Below are positions 57,727 to 64,000 of a DNA stretch of 64,000 nt, in pieces. Below the pieces are notes generated by a model. That model had not been told where the DNA came from. It made no database searches and saw only the letters and a list, made by a program, of their open reading frames with translations. The position numbers and the translations under genes are program-made. Origin of the DNA: Streptosporangiaceae bacterium NEAU-GS5 (GTDB lineage Bacteria > Actinomycetota > Actinomycetes > Streptosporangiales > Streptosporangiaceae); assembly GCA_017592665.1 (NCBI GenBank), contig JAGFNW010000028.1:1-64000 (forward strand). Direction: 5' to 3'. Position 1 is the first letter of the stretch; every line of letters begins with the position of its first letter.

Positions 57727-58775
57727 GACTGGATCAGGACGTGGTGGCGCTCACCGCGGCGCTCGTCGACGCCGAGTCGGTCAGCGGCGACGAGAAGGCG
57801 ATCGCCGACGAGATCGAGCGCGAGCTACGCCGGTTGCCGCACCTGACCGTCGATCGCGACGGCGACAACATCGTGGCCAGGACCCACCTCGGCCGGGCCG
57901 AGCGCGTGGTGATCGCCGGACATCTCGACACCGTCCCCATCGCCGACAACGTGCCGTCCCGGATCGAGGGCGGCCGGATTCACGGCTGCGGCACGTCCGA
58001 CATGAAGTCAGGCGTCGCCGTGCAACTCAAGCTGGCGCTGCTGGCCGAGCCCAACCGTGACCTGACCCTCGTCTTCTACGCGTGCGAGGAGGTGGAGGAG
58101 GTCCGCAACGGCCTGCGCCATCTCGCGCGTGAGCACCGCGACTGGCTCGCCGGCGACTTCGCGATCCTCATGGAGCCGACCGAAGGCGAGATCGAGGGCG
58201 GCTGCCAGGGATCGGTCCACGCCGAGGTCGTGGTAACCGGGGTCCGCGCGCACAGCGCCCGCTCCTGGCTCGGCGTCAACGCCATCCACGAGGCCACGGC
58301 CGTCACCGAGCGCCTGCGGAGGTATGAGGCGCGGCAGCCGGTGGTCGACGGGCTGCAGTACCACGAGGGCCTGAACGCGGTATTCATCAAGGGCGGCCAC
58401 GCCGGCAACGTGATCCCCGACGAGTGCGTGGTGTCGGTCAACTACCGCTTCGCCCCGGATCTGACGGTGGAGCAGGCGATGCGGCACATCCACGAGGTCT
58501 TCGACGGATTCGAGGTGCGGATCTTCGACAGCGCGCCGGCCGCGCGGCCGGGCCTCACGCATCCGATGGCGGTGGCGTTCGCGGCGGCCGTGGGCGGCGC
58601 GCCCCGCGCGAAACTGGGCTGGACCGACGTCGCGCGTTTCGCCGAACTCGGCGTGCCCGCCGTCAACTACGGACCTGGGGATCCCAACCTGGCCCACAAA
58701 CGCGATGAATCAGCCGAAATCATCAAGATCATCGAGGCTGAGCGGCGGATGGTGTCCTGGTTGACCGGGGCATAG
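57723..58775 (+). CDS. dapE: Succinyl-diaminopimelate desuccinylase
   Basis: 350-residue M20 zinc hydrolase releasing succinate from N-succinyl-LL-DAP. Metal ligands are visible in VVIAGHLDTVPIADN (His and Asp), GRIHGCGTSDMKSG, FYACEEVEE (catalytic and metal Glu) and ILMEPTEGEIEGG. The dimerisation domain starts near VVVTGVRAHSAR. The C-terminal NYGPGDPNLAHKRDES provides the last His. Coupled to dapD. Confidence 0.94.
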
Positions 58776-58800
58776 GGCTCAGACGGACGGTAGAAATGGA

Positions 58801-58846
58801 GAAAGTGGCTTTCCTCGCCGGCCATTTGACGGGGAAAGCCACTTTC
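58801..58846 (+). terminator. Stem-loop downstream of dapE
   Basis: Perfect 14-bp inverted repeat GAAAGTGGCTTTCC (58801-58814) and its complement (58833-58846) with an 18-nt loop, 25 bp after the dapE stop and 145 bp before the next gene. No T-tract follows, but position fits a transcription terminator for dapDE. Confidence 0.6.
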
Positions 58847-58990
58847 AGTCCCGAGCAGCACCCTCGACTCTTAGACGCGGGCACCGGTTCTGGCGGTTCC
58901 GCATCAATTCCAAGATTTTTTTGACGGCTTCCTGGGGCTCCGGTTGGACGTGTCATGCGTAGGAGGGCTCGTCCGGTTAGCGTGATCCGC

Positions 58991-59785
58991 ATGACTACGA
59001 CGCGCCGCGAGCGCCGCCAGGGACCGTCGCTGGTCCGTGGCGACCTCGTCCCCGATTCGACCTATGACCAGCGGCTGCTCGACAGGCGAGGACCGGCCGA
59101 CTGGCTGCACATGGATCCGTGGCGGGTGCTGCGGATCCAGGCGGAGTTCGTGGAGGGCTTCGGCGCCCTCGCCGAGCTGCCGCCCGCGGTGACCGTCTTC
59201 GGATCCGCGCGGACCAAGCCGGGGGCCGCGCCGTACGAGACCGGGATCCAGCTGGGCGCCGCGCTGGCCGACGCCGGCTACGCGGTGATCACCGGCGGTG
59301 GGCCCGGCTGCATGGAGGCGGCGAACAAGGGGGCGCTCGATGCGGGCGGCATCTCGGTGGGGCTCGGCATCGAGCTGCCGCACGAGCAGAAGATGAACGA
59401 CTACGTGAACCTCGGCGTCGAGTTCCGCTACTTCTTCGTGCGCAAGACCATGTTCGTGAAGTACTCGTGCGGGTTCGTCACCCTGCCGGGCGGCTTCGGC
59501 ACGCTCGACGAGCTGTTCGAGGCGCTGACGCTGGTGCAGACCAAGAAGGTCACCATGTTCCCGGTGATCCTGATGGGCACGGACTACTGGCGGCCGCTGA
59601 TCGACTGGATCCAGGGCACGCTGGTCGAGCGCGGCACGGTCTCGCCCGCCGACGTGGAACTGATCCGTCTCACCGACGACGTCGACGAGGCCGTGCGGAT
59701 CATCGTCGAGGCCGACAAGCACCGCACCGACGCCACCGACCGCGAGGAAAGGTCCCAGGAGGGCACGGTGGGCGACGCGCAATGA
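58991..59785 (+). CDS. LOG-family protein (TIGR00730), first copy
   Basis: 264-residue Rossmann-fold protein of the LOG/TIGR00730 family. VFGSARTKPGAAPYETGIQLGAALADAGYAVITGGGPGCMEAANKGA binds nucleotide, and LPGGFGTLDELFEALTLVQT is the PGGxGTxxE signature. Family members are nucleotide 5'-monophosphate nucleosidases (cytokinin riboside phosphate hydrolase in plants). The ~45-residue basic N-terminal extension is common in the Rv1205-like group. Its stop overlaps the second LOG gene by 4 bp. Confidence 0.9.
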   Translation: MTTTRRERRQGPSLVRGDLVPDSTYDQRLLDRRGPADWLHMDPWRVLRIQAEFVEGFGALAELPPAVTVFGSARTKPGAAPYETGIQLGAALADAGYAVITGGGPGCMEAANKGALDAGGISVGLGIELPHEQKMNDYVNLGVEFRYFFVRKTMFVKYSCGFVTLPGGFGTLDELFEALTLVQTKKVTMFPVILMGTDYWRPLIDWIQGTLVERGTVSPADVELIRLTDDVDEAVRIIVEADKHRTDATDREERSQEGTVGDAQ

Positions 59786-60348
59786 ACGTCTGCGTTTTCT
59801 GCGCGTCCAGTCAGAAGATCGACGCCCGCTACTTCGACCTGGCCAGGCAGGTCGGCGAGGAGCTGGCCCGGCGCGGGCACGGCCTGGTCAGCGGTGGCGC
59901 GACCGTGTCCTGCATGGGCGAGGTGGCCAGGGCGGCGCGGGCCGGCGGGGCCCGCACGGTGGGCGTGATCCCGCAGGTGCTGGTCGACATCGAGATCGCC
60001 GACACCGACTCCGACGAGCTGATCGTCACCGGCGACATGCGCGAGCGCAAAGGGATCATGGACTCCCGCGCGGACGCGTTCCTCGTCCTGCCGGGCGGCA
60101 TCGGGACGCTGGAGGAGCTGTTCGAGATCTGGACGTCCCGGGTGATCGGCATGCACGCCAAGCCGCTGGTCGTGCTCGACCCGTGGGGGCTGTACGCCGC
60201 ACTGCGGGAGCTCGTCCAGACCATGTACGACCAGGGGTTCACCCGGCCGGACGTGTTCGACGCGATCTCCTGGGCCACCACGGTGGAGGAGGCGTTCGAC
60301 CTGCTCGTGCGGAGCCAGCCGGCGATCACCGTTTTGCCGGACGAATGA
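59782..60348 (+). CDS. LOG-family protein (TIGR00730), second copy
   Basis: 188-residue compact LOG protein beginning NVCVFCASSQKIDARYFDLARQVGEELARRGHGLVSGGATVSCMGEVA, with MRERKGIMDSRADAFLVLPGGIGTLEELFEIWTSR holding the catalytic Glu/Arg and PGGxGTxxE motif. Predicted to hydrolyse nucleoside 5'-monophosphates to base and ribose phosphate. Translationally coupled (ATGA) to the longer paralogue. Confidence 0.91.
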   Translation: MNVCVFCASSQKIDARYFDLARQVGEELARRGHGLVSGGATVSCMGEVARAARAGGARTVGVIPQVLVDIEIADTDSDELIVTGDMRERKGIMDSRADAFLVLPGGIGTLEELFEIWTSRVIGMHAKPLVVLDPWGLYAALRELVQTMYDQGFTRPDVFDAISWATTVEEAFDLLVRSQPAITVLPDE

Positions 60349-60400
60349 CCTTTGCGGGGCGAGCGCCCAGACCGCTCGGGAGTTGTGGCACGATTCGTAT

Positions 60401-60802
60401 GTGCTGGTCGTACTCGTCATCGCCGCCCTCGCCGTGCTGGGCTGCGTGGTCGTGGTCTCCACGGGCCGGGGCGGGGAGCTGGCCGAGTTCCCGCCGGACG
60501 TGCCGCCGCTCGACCTTCCCGAGGCCGCGCAGCTCAACGCGGTCGACTTCGTGTCGCTGCAGCTGCCCATCGGCCTCGTCGGCTATCACACGCAGTCCGT
60601 CGACGAGACGCTGCAGCGCGCCGCCACCGCCCTGAGCGAGCGTGACACGCGCATCGCCGTGCTCGAGCAGCGGGTGGCCGAGCTGCTGGCCAGCCGGCTG
60701 CAGGCGCGGCAGGAGGCGTTCGCGCGCCCGGCCGAGCCGCCGAAGACCGAGCACAAGCCCGTGTGGGACGACGACCGCGCGGACGTCGAAGAGTCATGGT
60801 GA
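60401..60802 (+). CDS. DivIVA-domain-like small membrane protein
   Basis: 133 residues (GTG 60401; TTG 60383 would add six). One TM helix (about 1-20, VLVVLVIAALAVLGCVVVVS) is followed by a spacer and LPIGLVGYHTQSVDETLQRAATALSERDTRIAVLEQRVAELLA. That stretch resembles the GY..xxVDxfl DivIVA motif plus coiled coil. A similar small protein precedes tag in mycobacteria, which supports it as a real gene. It overlaps tag by 7 bp. Confidence 0.75.
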   Translation: MLVVLVIAALAVLGCVVVVSTGRGGELAEFPPDVPPLDLPEAAQLNAVDFVSLQLPIGLVGYHTQSVDETLQRAATALSERDTRIAVLEQRVAELLASRLQARQEAFARPAEPPKTEHKPVWDDDRADVEESW

Positions 60803-61332
60803 TCCGCTGCTCCTGGGCGACGTCGGCGCCCGACTATCTCGCCTATCACGACGAAGAGTGGGGCCGGCCGCTGCGCGGTGACGACCACGTCTTCGAGCGG
60901 ATGACCCTGGAGTCCTTCCAGTCGGGCCTGTCGTGGCTGCTGATCCTGCGCAAGCGGGAGAACTTCCGCCGCGCGTTCGAGGGCTTCGCGCTGGAGAAGG
61001 TGGCCGCGTTCGGCGAGCCCGACGTCGAGCGGCTGCTGCTGGACGCCGGCATCGTGCGCAACCGCAAGAAGATCGAGACCGCGATCGCCAACGCCCAGGT
61101 CGCCCTCGAGATCCCCGGCGGCCTGTCCGACCTGGTGTGGAAGTACGCCGACCCGGACGCTCCGGCCCCCAAGACGATGGCCGACATCCCGGCCACCACG
61201 CCCGCCTCGATCGCCCTGGCCAAGGAGCTCAAGCGGCACGGCCTGCGCTTCGTCGGCCCCACGACGATGTATGCGCTGATGCAGGCGATCGGCGTGGTCA
61301 ACGACCACATCGAGGGTTGCGTGGCCCGCTGA
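60796..61332 (+). CDS. tag: DNA-3-methyladenine glycosylase I
   Basis: 178-residue HhH-type glycosylase that excises 3-methyladenine. The zinc ligands of E. coli Tag are conserved: C5 (IRCSW), H18 (AYHDEEWG), and the C-terminal His/Cys in VNDHIEGC. Also seen are ESFQSGLSWLLILRKRENFR, the substrate-pocket region, and LKRHGLRFVGPTTMYALMQAIG. ATG 60796 overlaps the upstream stop by 7 bp. Confidence 0.95.
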   Translation: MVIRCSWATSAPDYLAYHDEEWGRPLRGDDHVFERMTLESFQSGLSWLLILRKRENFRRAFEGFALEKVAAFGEPDVERLLLDAGIVRNRKKIETAIANAQVALEIPGGLSDLVWKYADPDAPAPKTMADIPATTPASIALAKELKRHGLRFVGPTTMYALMQAIGVVNDHIEGCVAR

Positions 61333-62100
61333 TCAGCGGCCGTGGAAGCGGGGCTGCTTCTCCTTGTTGAGGAAGGCCCTGACGGCGTTCTGGTGATCCT
61401 CTGTCGCCACGCAGCGGTCCTGCAGGTCGGCCTCCTCGTCGAGGGTTTCGGCCAGGGTGTGGGTCGCCCCGAAGTCGAGCGCGCGCTTGGTCGCCACGTA
61501 GGCCTCCGTGGGGCCGTGCGCGAGCCGTACGACCAGCTCCCGGGCCTCGGACAGGCTGCCGATCGCGGTGAGCAGGCCGAGCTCGAGCGCCTTCTCGGCG
61601 GAGATCTCATCGCCCAGCAGCAGCATCTCGCGGGCTCGGGCCGGGCCGACCAGCCGCGGTAACGTCCACGAGGCGCCGGAGTCGGGGGCCAGCCCGATGG
61701 CGCCGAACGCCATCGAGAACTTGGCGCTCTCCGAGCCGACCCGAAGGTCGCAGGCGAACGCCAGGGCGGCGCCCGCGCCCGCGGCCACGCCGTTCACATA
61801 GGCGATGACGGGCTTGGCCATGGTCGCGAGGGCCAGCGCGATCGGGTTGTAGTGGTTGCGCACCGTCCCGAACAGGCCGCGTCCGCGGGCCAGGTTCTCG
61901 GAGTGCTCACGCAGGTCCTGCCCCGCGCAGAAGGCCCGGCCGTTGCCCGTGAGCAGCACCGCGCGCACCGCGCTGTCGTCACGTGCGCGCTCCACGGCGG
62001 CGCGCAGGGACCGCTTCATATTCAGGTTCAGCGTGTTGAGCGCGTCGGGGCGGTCGAGCGTAATCAGGGCGACGGCCTCGATCACGTCGTAGTTGATCAA
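61333..62100 (-). CDS. Enoyl-CoA hydratase/isomerase (PaaG-like)
   Basis: 255-residue crotonase. The oxyanion-hole segments are GRAFCAGQDLREHSE and YVNGVAAGAGAALAFACDLRV; AFGAIGLAPDSGASWTLPRLVG carries Asp at the position used by PaaG-type isomerases rather than the hydratase Glu. The TTG start at 62100 overlaps the PaaX-like stop by 4 bp (TTGA), so the pair is one unit. Probably a 2-(1,2-epoxy-dihydrophenyl)acetyl-CoA isomerase or related enzyme; other paa genes are absent here. Confidence 0.86.
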   Translation of the reverse strand: MINYDVIEAVALITLDRPDALNTLNLNMKRSLRAAVERARDDSAVRAVLLTGNGRAFCAGQDLREHSENLARGRGLFGTVRNHYNPIALALATMAKPVIAYVNGVAAGAGAALAFACDLRVGSESAKFSMAFGAIGLAPDSGASWTLPRLVGPARAREMLLLGDEISAEKALELGLLTAIGSLSEARELVVRLAHGPTEAYVATKRALDFGATHTLAETLDEEADLQDRCVATEDHQNAVRAFLNKEKQPRFHGR

Positions 62101-62873
62101 TAGTCTGGTCCATCCAGGTTACGGTCAACGAACGCGGCGGCCGCCGGATAGAGCCGGGCCGCCTCCTGTTCGAAGTATGCCCGGGCCTTCTCGCCCGGCC
62201 ACCCCGGAGGCAATAACTCGGCCGGCAGACCCGGATCCCGGAACAGGAAGTTGCGCCAGCCGTGCAGCAGCCGGGAGCGCACCGCGAAGACGTCCGCCTC
62301 GGGGGCGTCGCCGGGCAGCGTCCCGATCAGGTCGAGCGCGCCGGCCAGCCAGTCTTCGTACTGCTCGGCCAGGCCGTCGAGATCCCAGGCGCGGGCGACC
62401 AGCTCGCGCGGGTCGCCGTCGAGGGTGCCCTCGAAGCAGACGGAGCCGAATTTCAGCGCGGCCAGCTCGGAGGAGGGGCGCGGCCCTAGCCAGGTGCCGT
62501 CCGACAGCGGGGCGTAGCCGAGGAAGGTCAGGTCGGAGCGGATCCGCTCACGCCGGGCCCGATCCCGCACGGGATCGAGCACCACCACGTGCCAGCGGCC
62601 TGACCAGGGCAGATCGCCGGTGCGGTAGATCCTCGCGGCCGCCTCGTCGAGCCGGGTGACGCACTTGGCGGTGGCGGCGTAGCCGGGGCCGTGCGGCAGC
62701 CGTACGGGCTCGAGCCAGCCCTGGCGGACCATTCGGGAGATCGCGGTGCGCACCGCCGGTGCGGCGACCCCGAGGGGTGCGAGGAGCCGGACCAGCGCGG
62801 CCACGGACGCGCGTCCGCCCCGGGTCCGCAGGTGGTCCCCGTACAGATCGAATAGCGCGGCGCGGGCGTTCAT
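62097..62873 (-). CDS. PaaX-family transcriptional regulator
   Basis: 258-residue regulator of the PaaX type, which represses phenylacetate degradation and responds to phenylacetyl-CoA. The N-terminal winged helix (ARAALFDLYGDHLRTRGGRASVAALVRLLAPLGVAAPAVRTAISRMVRQGWL) is followed by the family's central domain (GRWHVVVLDPVRDRARRERIRSDLTFLGYAPLSDGTWLGP) and a helical C-terminus. ATG 62873 matches the homologous start; the frame opens at 62936. Coupled to the PaaG-like gene. Confidence 0.87.
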   Translation of the reverse strand: MNARAALFDLYGDHLRTRGGRASVAALVRLLAPLGVAAPAVRTAISRMVRQGWLEPVRLPHGPGYAATAKCVTRLDEAAARIYRTGDLPWSGRWHVVVLDPVRDRARRERIRSDLTFLGYAPLSDGTWLGPRPSSELAALKFGSVCFEGTLDGDPRELVARAWDLDGLAEQYEDWLAGALDLIGTLPGDAPEADVFAVRSRLLHGWRNFLFRDPGLPAELLPPGWPGEKARAYFEQEAARLYPAAAAFVDRNLDGPDY

Positions 62874-63022
62874 CCCACCCAGTGTGCGGTCAGGATCTGG
62901 CTCCGACAATGCATAGGGGTGCGGGCTTTGATCCACTTAACGGGGCCAGGACGTTACCCTTTTGAGCTCGGAGGCGGGATAATAGGACATCACAGAAGAC
63001 GTGAATGGGAAGGGATACACGC

Positions 63023-63190
63023 ATGGCGGCGATGAAGCCGCGGACTGGCGACGGTCCGCTGGAGGTCACCAAGGAAGGACGGGGCATTGTCATGCGGGTC
63101 CCCCTCGAGGGTGGCGGCCGGCTCGTCGTCGAGCTCTCGGCGGATGAGGCCAGCGCCCTCGGCGACGCACTGAAGCAAGTGGTCGGCTGA
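63023..63190 (+). CDS. DUF3117 domain protein
   Basis: 55-residue protein almost wholly made of the conserved actinobacterial DUF3117 block: MKPRTGDGPLEVTKEGRGIVMRVPLEGGGRLVVELSADEASALGDAL. ATG 63023 follows AAGGGA. Same neighbour (tag) as in mycobacteria, where it is Rv1211. Function unknown. Confidence 0.93.
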   Translation: MAAMKPRTGDGPLEVTKEGRGIVMRVPLEGGGRLVVELSADEASALGDALKQVVG

Positions 63191-63290
63191 CGATACCAGC
63201 CGGCTTGATCATTTTCCGGCCCTGGCCGTGGACGACCGGTCCGCGCCCGGGGCCGATCCTTGAGCGGGGTAGCAGATCGGGGTCCTTGCC

Positions 63291-64000
63291 GTGCCTTTCG
63301 AAACCACACTGTCCGTGACCGACGCCGGCGTCGAGCCGGGTGAGCTGCTGGCTGTTCCCTTTGGGCCGGATCTGTCGGCCGAGGTCGAGCTGCCGCTGCC
63401 GGTCGACGCGGTCCTTCGCCACTATGACGCGAAGGGCGAGCCGGACGAGGTCGTCGAGGTGCCGGTGGCGCGGGGCGACGAGGTGGGCCGGGTCCTGCTC
63501 TACGGCGTCGGCGACCGCTCCGTCAGCGCGCTGCGCCGCGCCGGAGCCTCCCTCGCGTCCCGGGCGAAAGGCCACGTGTCGATCACCGTCGTGCCACCGG
63601 CCGACGCCGACCTCGCCGCGCTCGCCGAGGGCGCGCTGCTCGCCGCGTACGGTTTCACGCTCGGTGAGACCAAGACCAGGCCGGTCAAGGAGATCGTCTT
63701 CGCCGGCGGCGACCGGGCCGCCATCGCGCGCGGTGAGACCGTGGCCCGCGCGGTCGGCCAGGCCCGCGACCTGATCAACACCCCCTCCTCGGTCAAGACC
63801 CCGGCGTGGCTGGCCGACCAGGCCGCCGCCACCGGCATGGTGACCCGCGTGTGGGCGGGCGCGGAGCTGGAGCCGTTCGGCGGCATCAGGGCCGTGGGCC
63901 AGGGCTCGCCCAGCGACCCGCGGCTGGTCCAGCTCTCCTACGAGCCCGAGTCCTACGAGCGGCATGTGGTCCTGGTCGGCAAGGGCATCACGTTCGACAC
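63291..64000 (+). CDS. pepA: Leucyl aminopeptidase, partial (cut by window end)
   Basis: First 236 residues of a cytosol (M17) leucyl aminopeptidase. The N-terminal macro-like domain (about 1-150) and the start of the catalytic domain are present: RDLINTPSSVKTPAWLADQAA, SDPRLVQLSYEP and VLVGKGITFDT, whose Lys and Asp are metal/active-site residues. The rest of the catalytic domain lies beyond 64000. GTG start at 63291. Confidence 0.92.
   Translation, partial: MPFETTLSVTDAGVEPGELLAVPFGPDLSAEVELPLPVDAVLRHYDAKGEPDEVVEVPVARGDEVGRVLLYGVGDRSVSALRRAGASLASRAKGHVSITVVPPADADLAALAEGALLAAYGFTLGETKTRPVKEIVFAGGDRAAIARGETVARAVGQARDLINTPSSVKTPAWLADQAAATGMVTRVWAGAELEPFGGIRAVGQGSPSDPRLVQLSYEPESYERHVVLVGKGITFD

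Overview
The window is high-GC DNA with many GTG and TTG starts and dense 4-bp stop/start overlaps. It carries mycothiol biosynthesis (mshB), a 7Fe ferredoxin, DUF3117, a lipid-droplet-associated protein next to xseA/ispH, and a mycobacterial-type Sdh1 operon. This points to the chromosome of a filamentous actinomycete, most likely of the Streptosporangiales type (an inference from gene content). No tRNA, rRNA, CRISPR array, transposase or integrase was recognised.

Layout. 1-6.4 kb is core housekeeping: xseB-xseA, lipid-droplet protein, ispH, DUF6542-like membrane protein, rmuC and ychF. 6.7-18.6 kb holds a tightly coupled operon encoding a type IV secretion-like apparatus: two VirB8/TcpC-like proteins, a small two-TM protein, a TcpE domain fused through a ~700-residue low-complexity linker to a MinD-like domain, a VirB4 ATPase, a VirB6-like polytopic protein and a transglycosylase/NlpC wall hydrolase. 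No relaxase or coupling protein is visible. A Nudix hydrolase and two exported proteins of unknown function follow (18.6-20.8 kb). 20.8-22 kb is an HxlR regulator divergent from a DUF899 protein.

22-33.3 kb contains two different succinate dehydrogenases: Sdh1 (B, A, unusual membrane anchor; minus strand) and a CAB-ordered Sdh2 divergent from a LysR regulator. Between them lies a signalling operon of REC-PP2C phosphatase, CHASE3/HAMP histidine kinase and single-domain response regulator. 33.4-39.5 kb has an unknown protein, an MFS exporter and a strongly asymmetric heterodimeric ABC exporter. A 760-bp repeat-rich non-coding stretch follows. 40.2-46.1 kb holds an S9 peptidase, mshB, small membrane proteins, a flavin reductase-like protein and a divergent cysteinyl-tRNA synthetase paralogue.

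46.1-51.8 kb holds the least familiar set: two paralogous proteins of unknown function, one with sigma-region-4-like and winged-helix-like DNA-binding segments, flanking a UvrD-type helicase with a RelE-like N-terminal extension. This is the best candidate in the window for an undescribed system. After a methyltransferase and an orphan solute-binding lipoprotein, 53.9-64 kb returns to conserved actinobacterial synteny: fdxA-dapC, dapD-dapE (succinylase route to meso-diaminopimelate), two LOG-family proteins, a DivIVA-like protein, tag, a PaaX/PaaG-like pair, DUF3117 and the start of pepA (cut by the window end).

Starts were chosen from ribosome-binding sites, overlaps and homologue lengths recalled from family knowledge; no database search was run.
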